DNA of 64,000 bases from contig QNGE01000889.1 in assembly GCA_008508345.1 (NCBI GenBank), positions 148,225 to 212,224 on the forward strand, read 5' to 3'. The position numbers and the translations under genes are program-made. Below, piece after piece: positions 47,044-56,835 of the stretch. Every line of letters begins with the position of its first letter. The first letter of the stretch is position 1. The DNA is from Paragonimus westermani. Lineage: Eukaryota; Platyhelminthes; Trematoda; Plagiorchiida; Troglotrematidae. A model generated the notes under the pieces. It was not told the origin of the DNA. It saw only the letters and a list, made by a program, of their open reading frames with translations, and ran no database searches.

Positions 47044-47662
47044 AGAACAGCCTGTAGCAAGATGACATTGGAGGGCTCGTATAGTTCTGGTGGTTTCAAT
47101 GGCCTGTCTCATCCATGATGTTTAAAATACTCCCAAAACCAATGATAGCACACCGTATTTAGGCTATTCAAAGAGACCACGTAATGTACGTTGTTTGGTT
47201 GCTTGTTCGTACGTCCTGTGAAGTTGAGACACGAAACAGAAACACAACACTTACCGTCAATTCGGCCGTCGACGGCAGGTTTCTAAAATCCTCAGCAAAC
47301 TTGTGTGTTTGTGGCATGCATAGCGTTACGAAGCGCCACTTGCATATCTCTAGGGATAAAATTCCAGCTTGCGTTCTCCAAAGGTCTTTCTATTTCGTGT
47401 CTGATGAGTTCGTCCTAACAAAAAACGAATGGGTGCGTCTGCACCGAAGAGGTAATAACCGGAATGACAATTTCAAACGTAATCCTGATAGACTGTGACC
47501 ACCAGGGTTTCCCAAACTAGCTTGAGGAACTAGGGAGATGACTGAATGTTGTACGCTTTCCCTGTTTTGTGTCCTTCCTAGCAGTTTTCCTATTTTCCCT
47601 TCCATTCATCATTCATATGCGCATTATTCGTTTACGAAACACCCATCTCATTTTGCTGTTTC
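47044..47662. other. Loop of the smaller palindrome
   Basis: 619 bases unique to the centre. A plus-strand ORF of 104 codons (47184-47498) is unrecognised. No repeat identified. Confidence 0.4.
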
Positions 47663-48225
47663 GTTCTTGGGCTTCGGCAGGAGACCAGAATACCAAAGTC
47701 TAGGGGACACAAAGTTGCGTCAGTAGTGGCAATGCGCTCGTAAGCTGATCTGATAAGTCTGCTACATTAATGAACGACCCTCCTGAACACAGTCGCACAG
47801 TCTTCTGAGTTGTTTCCTTCTTCCCTCACTGTTAAAGCACAGCAAGATTAGGAGAACTCACAAGTTTAAGAAACTCTACACTTTCTGGCAATAGCCCCAA
47901 GTTCTGTGGTCTGACCTGATACGGCAAGACATTTCATGTGTCAACCAAATTGGTGATAGTTTGATGAATAGGAGGACGCCTCCCTTCCAGGTAATTTTTG
48001 GGCCATGCCGAGTTGAGTATCATTAAGCCTGAACATGCTGTAACATGCAGGCCAGCCGACTCTACTTTGAGTGCTCGTGACCTCACGGATCAACATTCGG
48101 ACAACGTGGACGCACCAGGATACAGCGTTCTTCCGAAATAGGGGTTCGAACAGCAGTTCTGAAAAGAGAAACAATACGAACCAACATGAGCCGAAGGCCC
48201 AGTAAGCCATGCACACGACTTACAC
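47663..48225. repeat. Inverted repeat, right arm (563 bp)
   Basis: Complement of 46481-47043. It ends directly before the N at 48226. Confidence 0.75.
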
Positions 48226-48226
48226 N

Positions 48227-48440
48227 AGATGGCTACACGGCATCAGCCATTGTGAAAAGAAGCTGCAAATCTTATCTACCCTTTTTTCACCCACGTCAAC
48301 TTGAAACATTCGCTGTTTTTCACACGGAAAATTCCATTTCCCTTTCTCGTAACTGACGTCTTCTATTCGACTATTATTGAAATGCCTCAGAAAAACTTAT
48401 CTTGCAAATTCTGATAACGGTTTCAGAAGTGCACAGAGGA
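48227..48440. other. Unique spacer after N join
   Basis: 214 bases with no counterpart in the opposite arm. The equivalent left position (46352-46480) holds different sequence. Confidence 0.4.
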
Positions 48441-48781
48441 TTCAGTTTTGCACGAGTTCAAAAAGATCACTATTTTCGCTGCTCCTCCGTTTCGCGGCTT
48501 TCTCGTTTCGCTGATTATGTCGAACCCGACAACGAATAACGTTTTGGGGACGCAAAAAGATGCTGTTAGTTTTGAAATTACAAGTTACACATCCATGCGT
48601 TTGTTATTTTGTGATGATATTTTGTGACATTTATGTTGTAATGTTCAGTGACTGGCAGATCATTGGATTCATGATAAATGCGGAGGCCTTTACAAATTTG
48701 CTATTCACGTGTCTAGATCCGGAGTTTTGTTAATGGTAGATTGAGTCGTAGAAAGTTGAGGTTAGAGATGATGGTCGGTCG
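48441..48781. repeat. Inverted copy of the MULE terminal segment
   Basis: Complement of 44307-44647 and of 46012-46352, ending at the element's outer edge (gatggtcggtcg). Confidence 0.7.
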
Positions 48782-48816
48782 TTGGCATCAGAGGCCTCAG
48801 ATGCGCAAAATTGGAC

Positions 48817-48930
48817 TAGCTGTGGTACATGCAGCGGATGCCACAATACCCGTGGATCACACTTCGAATGGAATCATTTATGGTGTACGTAGAACAGAGC
48901 GTTTGGAAGTCCCTCCGTTTTACCTGTGTT
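48817..48930. repeat. Outer, diverged part of the large palindrome, left
   Basis: About 85 to 90 percent similar to the complement of 63378-63500: shared blocks include gcagcggatgc, cgtggatcacacttcgaatg, gaatcatt and ttggaagtccctccgttt. The right side runs straight from here into the identical arm. The left side has about 600 extra bases first. Confidence 0.6.
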
Positions 48931-49530
48931 GATATCACGCTGAAGTTTAACCAGTTGGTCAACTCACTTCTTGTTTGGGTAATGGTGAAGTTACTAAAAT
49001 TGTCAGAGATGCTCCTGGAACAGGTGGAGTTTAATCCACCGCAGAATGCACTAAGTTAAAGACCTGTCGTCATATTATTAGAGAGTAGGAGATAAAACCA
49101 CGCGAACTCATGCGGAGCTTGTCCGAAGAAAACGTCCAAGTCCTTCGAAAATGGGCCTAACTAGATATGCCATCAGTCCAGTGAAAATTCTCCTAGATCT
49201 ATAATAGGAGATCGAACAGCGGAGTACCGTATTGACCAACGGAAGCTCACTTAATTCAATAGCCCAGCGATCTGCGAAGTCCAGCGACCTATGCTGTGGA
49301 GAAAATAGCATAGCAGTAGTTAGAGACGTTGTAAAATCTGTTCTGGGCTACACGTCAGAGGTCACCCGGGTACTTAACTAACTCGACATAACACCACGTG
49401 ATCGATTCAAAAGGATAACGACAGCAAACAGATCGGTAATGTTTCTATAAAGGAAAATACATGTATATCAGCAAATGCACATGCATAGATAGACGAAAAT
49501 ATATGAAAAGTCACACAAGTTCGAAATGGT
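48931..49530. mobile_element. About 600-bp insertion in the left outer arm, with Penelope-like N-terminal sequence
   Basis: Absent from the right side, where the flanking blocks are adjacent. Across shifting plus-strand frames at about 49079-49440 it reads SLSEENVQVLRK, then LTRYAISPVKILLD, EIEQRS and AVVRDVVKSVLGYTSEVTRV, then ITTANRSVMF. These recall the N-terminal domain and ADKGN-type block before the RT in trematode Penelope-like elements. The match is from memory and moderate. It could be part of the same element as the RT at 63690-64000. Confidence 0.35.
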
Positions 49531-51145
49531 ACGTCACCAGGGAGTTTTCGACCGTCATTGGTCGAGCACAAACAGAAAATATCCAAATTCAACATGGCGG
49601 CCGAGCGACTTTCATGCGGCCGCAATTATGTCATCAAACATACTACTCACAAAGAGGGGAAGTAGGCGAAGCGTGGGATGAAAGTCCAAGCGGATGCTGC
49701 GGACATAACGGAACAATATTGCGGGAAGGTCGAAGGAGGGGACGATGAAATGAGTTGTCGCACGATCAGCACATTGGGGGCAGTAAAAATTTCCAAATAT
49801 GCAACTGCTAAGTCAGTCCCGAAGTTAACAAAATAACGAAGCGCTATCAATATCCAAGGCCATCGACAGTAGAATCCGAAAACCCATATCACAAGAACAA
49901 GCTGTTGGCGGCAGCAATAGAACCCTCACTGTTACAGGAGGAGAAATTAGATTTACATGGGATGACTGTATAAATTACCAGAGGCACGGCGATTGGTTGT
50001 CAGGCAGATGGAAATCGAGCGTCTCAGCCATATAGGTTAGTTACAGCCTCACGCTAGTCATCTGTAACCGAGCTGGTTCAAAGCGCAACGTTGGATGCAG
50101 TTGGGCCCCTTTACAAATTGAGCGGTTTTACTTGACTATAGTGCTCTAACAATGCATAGTACTACAAATGACGCCTTCACCGTCCCAACGTCTAGGTTGT
50201 AGCGTAAGGGAGAATGGAGAGAGCTTCAATCGGGAGTTAAAGGGTATTACTTCAAAGGATTGACTGAATCTTGCCTCTATGCAGGGCAGATACATCAGAC
50301 CCACATCCGCCGGACCGATATGCACATCAAACTGATCGGCAGGATTGAAGACTGCAGGAAAGCACATTATTCTTAGAGACGCAGCAAGTTAATAAAAGGC
50401 GGTTGGGGAACTAATTACTCCTGATCTTCATAAGATTGCCTGTCCCGCAAAAGCGCCCGAAGCAAGTAAGCATGTTGCATGCACGCACCGCAGCTCACTG
50501 ACGACAGCAAAGGAGACTTCTGCGTCGTTAGGTATGCCCATAAAGATCATAATCCCAAACTACCAGAATTCTTCTTCTCAATGCTCCCAGCTATCTACGG
50601 ATCTGATGGGCGATAAGGTTGCGCCTGAGAGTGTAGTTGAAAGCACCGTACTGTCTTCTCTTCAGCCAAGGACACTAATCAAGTACATAATACAGCATGC
50701 CAGGTGAAAGAGTGAGAAGGCACCGGGCGTGTTGGATATATCCGTACTCTGGAGTCTCACGGATGTGATCACCTTAGGTCTCTTCTCCTCCGGCGTATTA
50801 AAGGCCACAGAATTTTGTGGTTGCTACTCGTGGGTGGTGGGTCCAGGTCCCAAGATATGTGGCAAAGCTATAACAGAAAGCTGAAGACAGAGAGCTGGGA
50901 AACAGGCAGGCTTCATGTATTTCATATCTGACCGGTATAAGACACTGCTGAAAAACGAATAGAAGTATCACCTCAAGGCTCACTGATAGGCCTACAAAGA
51001 TTAAAGCAAAAAGGGAGCCTTCCATAATGAACAGGACAGGAAAGTCACGCGCAGGTCGGATAGCCAACCGTCTAGAAAGGCTTTCAACATCTAGATGAGC
51101 ACAATTGTCGCCTACAGTATAAGCGGCATCACATTATAGTGTCGA

Positions 51146-51547
51146 GTGAACTATGATCATATGTTAAGAAAGCATGCAACTACGAAGTATGACGTTTCCA
51201 ATAGCTCCGCTTACTTAGGAGTGTTCGTACGAGTTCTGGCGGAGTGTGGTAAGAGCGGAGGGGTTGTGAATGACACTGTCACCGCGAGGGATGCTAAACA
51301 TTTCCTACACGCCCGTGAATGTGTGCGCAACATCTACCGAAGGAACAATCTACAACCGCACACTAATTCAGGCCCACCTATAACCACAAGAATGCAGGTT
51401 ATGGTAAAGAATACAAGACAGAAATCAAATAAGTTGGATAGTTACAGGGTGGATGCGCTAACGGGTGTACGTCATGCCTTGTTGAATCCAATAGCTGAAG
51501 CCTTGACAGACTATCTGTCCCGTTTAATTAGCAATTTTGTGCCATGA
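51146..51547 (+). CDS. Unrecognised 133-codon ORF in left arm, possible MULE fragment
   Basis: Starts MNYDHMLRKHATTKYD and ends RLISNFVP. The segment GGVVNDTVTARDAKHFLHAR resembles the linker between zinc finger and catalytic core of MULE transposases (compare KFGIKMHADDLRNLRKKQ at about 45520). It runs in the direction opposite to the zinc-finger pseudogene next to it, so if it is MULE-derived it belongs to another copy or an inverted piece. No catalytic core follows. Confidence 0.3.
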   Translation: MNYDHMLRKHATTKYDVSNSSAYLGVFVRVLAECGKSGGVVNDTVTARDAKHFLHARECVRNIYRRNNLQPHTNSGPPITTRMQVMVKNTRQKSNKLDSYRVDALTGVRHALLNPIAEALTDYLSRLISNFVP

Positions 51548-51832
51548 ATTTTTCACTTAACAAGTAGGGACGGTATTAGTCAACAAAGAACACAAAGCTA
51601 AGATTTTCGTCCCGGCGGTGCAGTAATTTCTGTTCAGTTCGGTTGAGGGCTTGCTTCCATACTCAGCGATGTGCATCTTTCTTCTCTGATATTATTTGGA
51701 TAAGGCTGCGTCGATACCACAACAATTGACATCGATTTACAGTGGAACTTCGACATCTTCCCTCTCAGAACGCACGAAGGCTAGTGAAAGAGATGTAGGG
51801 ACAGGACATAATATGGTTGATCGAAGTTCTTT

Positions 51833-52482
51833 CATGTCCCTGCGGGTTCTAGCATCATCCGCATGCTCCCCAGCCCGCAATCCGGATGCTCGTGTAATCG
51901 CTTCCTCCGTCTTAACGACCTTACGTCACTACGATTCATCACTATATCATATTAACGCCCAACGTAATCGATGACTTCGTGGGTTCTATGGAAACTATCC
52001 AACAACGCACATACAGCTTCCTCCGCCGTACTTTCTAGCCTACGGATGGCGGGATGCACTCCCGGGTTGACCGACGTTGTCCGGTGATTGTGAACCAGGT
52101 AGCTGTGCGATATACGCAAACCTCCCTCCTTGCACGAGGCATGAATAGCCGATGGACATTGCACATCCTGGAACCTGTAACACCACATTAACATGCAATA
52201 AAATAAAATACTCACCTGTGATTCACGCTTCCCTTTTCGCCTGCCCTTTCTAGTACACTGCATACATATAGGTAGCACTGCTTGTACGCTGTACAGTCCG
52301 GAATTTTCTCTCCCGAATTCCGATAGTACTGCACACCTGTTATACAATTCCTCAGATCGTGACTTGTTGAAACATTCGCAAGTTCCTATGAAATTCTGCG
52401 AACGCGTCACAGCGGAAACCATTTGGGAACTATGCTCGAAACACCAGTTTCGACATCTTGCGCAATAAATCACCGCATCCAA
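51833..52482 (-). pseudogene. MULE N-terminal zinc-finger gene, left-arm copy
   Basis: Mirror copy of 60437-61086 in the right arm; see that entry for the reading. On this strand the predicted 48-bp intron is 52215-52168 and the first in-frame stop is at 51952-51954. The two copies translate identically. Confidence 0.55.
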
Positions 52483-53864
52483 ATCTGTCTATGAACACGC
52501 TACAGCCGCCAACGCGCTTTCCTCCTTGGGCCTCTTCAGCGCCCACAACGTCGTCCTCATTGGTCATTTAGTGACTTCGTGATTACTTTAACTCAGTGAA
52601 CTCCGTATTGTAACGCGCGGTCAAAACGAGCAAGCACATGAGTTAACTTTGAATTGCGTAACAGAGGGTGTTGCTGTGCTTTCGACACATATTTAGTTTA
52701 CGTTTGTGTAGTGCGTGTGCATGGGTTACCGGGCCTTGTAGCTAATGTTTGCTGGTATTGTGCCCTTTTACAGGACTTTTATTGGAACAATTATTTCGGA
52801 AGAACGTTGGTTCCGGTGCTTCCACATTGTCCCGAAGTTAGTCCGCAAGCGCCGCGGAGAGTCCGAGTAAAAACGGCCTGCTTGCATGCTATAACGTGTC
52901 CAGAGGTTTCAAAGAATTTCGCAGATCCGGGAAGGATTCACTATGGTTAACCCGCTTCTGGTCTTCAATGGTAAAATAAGAGAACTGGGAATTTGAACCA
53001 GAGGAGCGGTAGCGGTAGGTTTGAATTTCTCACATCGGAGAAAGATATTTCTATCCAACTTGCGGAATAGAGGAAAGCTCAAGTTTCGAGAAGGGCCGTC
53101 TGTTTTTTCAACAAAACGAAATGCATCGCGAAGAGCCCGAATTTTTAGCGAACCCCTCATCTCTTACCGTCGACACCTTCAATTTGGCGGGTACCCTTGA
53201 AGCGGCAGACATGAATGTAGATTTTGTCAGGGTATTTGCGTTATTTTGAGATTGCCGAGCTTTGTTTGATGTTGAAAGATGGCCCCACGCTTTGCTCTCT
53301 TCCCCAAATGAAATAAATTACTCATCCTTGTTCTTACACCACCTGCTTCGACCGTTTACCTCACCCCTATTTTGTCCGAGCCATATAAACTTCTAAATAC
53401 CGAAATCAGACGTTTTCCTTCCATATTTTTCCTTGAGATTCCCGTCGTTTCTCGATGCATGAACAATCGTTTTGCTCTGACCCAACCAATGACCGTTTGT
53501 TTGAGTGAGCTCGACCCGTTTTATTGTTCACCATTGCTGATCGGTGCCTGGTTGTCGATTTGTTGTGCGAGAACTTTCTTTATTTGATTTCTAAGGATTT
53601 TCAGATTCGAGGTGAGAGACAATTTTCTTGTACATTGATTCACTTAGCGCCGTATTAAATCCAGTTATTACGAGCGCCTTCTCACCAACCGTTTCGAGGA
53701 TAGATGATCACTGTCGTTGAATATTGGGAGGCATTCACCGGATCAACAGATCACGCGTAACTCGGTGTGAACTTGAATCGTTAGCGAACCATTCAACATT
53801 ACTCGAATTCCTCAACATCGGACCAAGATTTTTGCATTTTAATTAGGACGAACGCTGTCAACCC

Positions 53865-55241
53865 ATGGAATCCTGGCGTTCTGCAATTATAGTGAATTCG
53901 GACATTGTGGTATTTTCCACCGGTCCTGACATTCATGGCTTTATCAAGGCTAATCCTGCCACCCCTGACCAGCGTTTTTATACCGGACGATCAAGCACTT
54001 CTTTAACAATCGAGGGTGCTACAATGTCCCATGAACCATTCCCCAGGTTGGACGAGAATCATTTGAATACACATAACCACGGTGATATCCTTCCTTCTGT
54101 TTATCCTAATTCTTCAAGGTTTACGAACGATTTTTCCATGCCAAATGTTTTAAGTAATTCTAATATCTTTCTCAATGATAGGGTCCTACCTGAACCGAGT
54201 GATGCTGAGCATGATTGTAGTTTGTATGGGGCCCCGAAAACTAAGCAGGTTTCCGGCCCAGGGATAGCGATAGGGACGGCGGTAGCCCCACCGAAGAAAA
54301 TGGAGAGTGTGTCCCAATCCAGTGCTGTTTTGCCCGTTTTGCTTAATCCCGCTCTGATGAATGTTTCTAATGAAGTTTCTGATGATCTGTTAGAAGAAGA
54401 GCTGATCTTGAAGGCAGATGAGCTGCAACTGAGACGTAGACTGCCCGAACTCCATAAAAGACAGGGTAGGGTCGCGAAATCTTAACCCGTTTCGACAGCC
54501 GGTACTATGTTTAGCACACCATGCCACCCTGGGCAGTCGAGGGCCCCCGAAACAAACCCCTTTTGTTTAGACCCTTTCGAGTTGTTCGAGCGAGCTCTCA
54601 GACCTTTGGTACTTGGTGCTAGTCTTTCGAAAATTGAGGTGGATAGTTTCAATGGGTCCCCGAAGAACCACTTTGCCTTCCTCAGAAATTTTGATGGTTT
54701 CGTGATAGACGAGTTAGTTGACGAAGGGTCGGAACTTTCGTACTTGTTGCATTATTGTCGTGGTAGTCCGGAAGAGGCAAGTAAGCACTGTGCACTCTTG
54801 CCAAAGGAGGTGGGTTTTACAGAGGCTATGAGGATTTTGCACCAGCGGTTTGGCCGCCGACATGATATTATGCATGCGGTAAGTAAAGAGGTTTTCATGG
54901 GTCCTAGATTAGTCGCTGGCGATGTTGATGGCTTGCGTGGACTGGTCTGCTAAATGAAAGGCTGTCAGGCGATGCTAATGCAGCTAGATTACGGTGCAGA
55001 GCTAAACTGCACAACAAACCTCATCAAAGCAGCTGAGCGATTGCCTCACCATTTGCAGGAAAGATGGGCAGAAGTTGCCGAGGGTATAACTGAGTGCGTG
55101 AGGGAACCTAATTTTAGCGATTTGTTACGTTTTGTGGAGAAGAGGGTGGCAGTCAGCGCTAGTCAGTATGGTCAGTTGGCTGCTCGCTCAGGAACCAGGA
55201 CGGGTAACTCACCACCCTCTGGACATTCTGGGATCAGATAA
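53865..55241 (+). pseudogene. Pao gag
   Basis: From 53865 a 206-codon stretch ends with a helical, charged segment (EEELILKADELQLRRRLPEL) typical of the coiled coil in Pao gag. After one stop the same frame continues at 54507 with LSKIEVDSFNGSPKNHFAFL, SYLLHYCRGSPEEASKHC and MRILHQRFGRRHDI, the conserved gag core of BEL/Pao elements (DUF1759 type). After another stop it continues from 54954 with LPHHLQERWAEVAEG and REPNFSDLLRFVEKRVAV. The protein forms element particles. Stops at 54483 and 54951 and the terminal 55239 break it. Confidence 0.7.
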
Positions 55242-55265
55242 TCGAGGTGCAACGTCGAAGTAGGT

Positions 55266-55472
55266 GTGCCTTGCGAAAAGGTGAATCTGAAGTGTCCGGT
55301 GTGTAAGGGCAATCACGATATACCCAATTGCGGTTGGTTCTGCGGTAAGTCTGTAGAGCGACGCGAAGCAATGCTGAAGAACACCGGACGCTGTTTCGTT
55401 TGCCTAAAAGCGAACCATGTGGCCAAGTCTTGTAGAGTACAGATACGATGTGCGGTACCGGGTCGTGGTTGA
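55266..55472 (+). pseudogene. Pao zinc-knuckle nucleocapsid region
   Basis: Same frame as gag. CPVCKGNHDIPNC and then GRCFVCLKANHVAKSC give two C-x2-C ... H ... C knuckles in the arrangement typical of BEL/Pao elements, where they bind RNA. A stop at 55470 ends the open stretch. Preceded in frame by a stop at 55239. Confidence 0.7.
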
Positions 55473-55568
55473 CGCCATCATACGTTGGTCCATGAGGATA
55501 AGGTCGATCAGGGTAAGGAGGAGAGGACAAAGTCAACCTTGTGAGGTGCTACGTCCACTGTAAACGGC

Positions 55569-56275
55569 GTGTGTCTAGGATTCGTCCCGATCAGGTTGGT
55601 TGGCCCGAAAGCGTCAGTCACAACGTATGCTTTTCTGGATAACGGGTCTGACGCTACATTGCCTGATGAATCTATCGCAAGGACAATTGGTTTGCAGGGA
55701 CAGCCCTGCCAGATGATGTTTCGTACTCTACACGGGACTTCTGCAACATCATGCAGTAAGGTATCGGTTAAGTTGCAATCGTTAGATCAGGAGCATTCCA
55801 TTACAGCTGATTCAGTTTATACAGTAAAACAGCTGCCATTCACTCAGGCTGACGTTGTCCATCAGTCAGAAGTAGATAGATGGACTCACCTAAAGGATGT
55901 TTCCTTTGAGAGTTTAACTAGAACTGGCGTGGGGAGTTCGATAGGATGCGATGTCCCTGAAGCACACTGGGTGCTGGAGCAGAGCCTGAGCAGCATCAAT
56001 GAGCCTTATGCGAGTAAGACCATTTTCGGCTGGAGCCAACGAGGTCCATGTCGCCCCAAAGCCCGGAATGAACACTGTGTAAACCTCACTGGAGTACGTC
56101 CGGTATCGTTCGATGATCCGGTCCAAAGGATGTATGAGTTGGATTACACTGACGGATGTACTTCGGAGATCAAAGAGCCTTCTTTGGAGGACAAGCGAGC
56201 ATTGAATATGACTGATAGCAGTGTAATACCCAGGCATGGTCAATTTGCGATAGGTTTACCGTGGAGACAAGATAG
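55569..56275 (+). pseudogene. Pao protease and DUF1758-like region
   Basis: Same frame as gag. TTYAFLDNGSDATLPDESIA is the retropepsin active-site region. Most aspartic proteases have D-S/T-G; this reads D-N-G-S. The segment SSIGCDVPEAHWVLEQ and then TIFGWSQRGPCRPK match the DUF1758 C-terminal part that places the protease in the Pao lineage. EPSLEDKRAL and GQFAIGLPWRQ, the usual lead-in to the RT, follow and then the RT is lost. Open from 55569 to 56534 (321 codons), the longest intact frame in the window. Confidence 0.7.
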
Positions 56276-56279
56276 ACGC

Positions 56280-56835
56280 GTATCGCACAACAGTAAGGAG
56301 ATAAAGGCAGCCGTTCTATCGTTCAAGCCTATGTACTTCCTTATCCGTGAGTTTACTGCAATACGTAACGTTTTACTATTGAAAGATTCTAAAATAGTGT
56401 TGCAATACCTACAGAACACCTCATCGCGTTTGGCAACTTTCGTTGCCAGTCGTGTAGGACTCATCCACGACCTTACTTCTGTCTCACAGTGGAGGCGTGT
56501 CTTCAGAATTAATTCTGGTCGATGTGGCGTCTAGGGGGGTGTCACAGGCCTTGACCAAGGAGATGGACCTCTGGTTACGGGGTCCCAGCATTCTGTTGAA
56601 CTCAGAAGAACAATGGCAGAAAATGCACACCTTGTGCTTGGTGAGGAAAGACCCTAAAATTAGGTACACCCATACGATTATCACGACATCGGACCTTAAT
56701 TTTATACTGGACCAGCTGGTACCAATGTACTCTAGTTGGACTAAGTTACTGCGGGCCATAGCTTGGTTACCACGTTACGTTAACCTTGTGTCCGAAATTA
56801 TATATCCACTGGACAAAGCGCGTCAATCAGAGTAG
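56280..56835 (+). pseudogene. Pao RNase H and following segment, fused after RT deletion
   Basis: After the GLPWRQ block the frame jumps to TDSKIVLQYL-like sequence: LLKDSKIVLQYLQNTSSRLA, then FVASRVGLIHDLTS. This is the RNase H end and connection region of Pao pol (normally WTDSxxVLxYI). Its first catalytic aspartate context is changed (KDSK). Near 56500 the match moves to the frame of 56497-56835, with DVASRGVSQALTKEMDLWLR and GPSILLN, the linker before the integrase. The fusion reflects an internal deletion. Integrase is not seen beyond a doubtful scrap near 56900-57040. Confidence 0.6.

Larger units (their letters stand above)
44307..48781. mobile_element. MULE-derived repeat cluster
   Basis: Outer ends are complementary: it starts cgaccgaccatcatctctaa and ends with the complement ttagagatgatggtcggtcg. 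Inside are a 572-bp direct repeat (44307-44878 and 46012-46583), an inverted repeat (46481-47043 and 47663-48225), a broken MULE transposase (about 45178-46010) and Ns at 44879, 46011 and 48226. Long terminal inverted repeats with a MULE transposase fit a Mutator-like DNA transposon, but as assembled it is not one clean element. All three Ns sit exactly at repeat junctions. Confidence 0.6.
49542..53783. repeat. Large palindrome, left arm (4242 bp)
   Basis: Every sampled position pairs with its complement in 59136-63377 with the constant coordinate sum 112919, so there is no insertion or deletion between the arms. All open frames in one arm recur with identical translation in the other. Contents: a short MULE-like open frame (51146-51547), a MULE zinc-finger pseudogene (52482-51833, minus), a segment similar to the MULE 5' region at 46370-46690 (about 52600-52920), and the sequence immediately upstream of the Pao gag. 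Confidence 0.9.
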
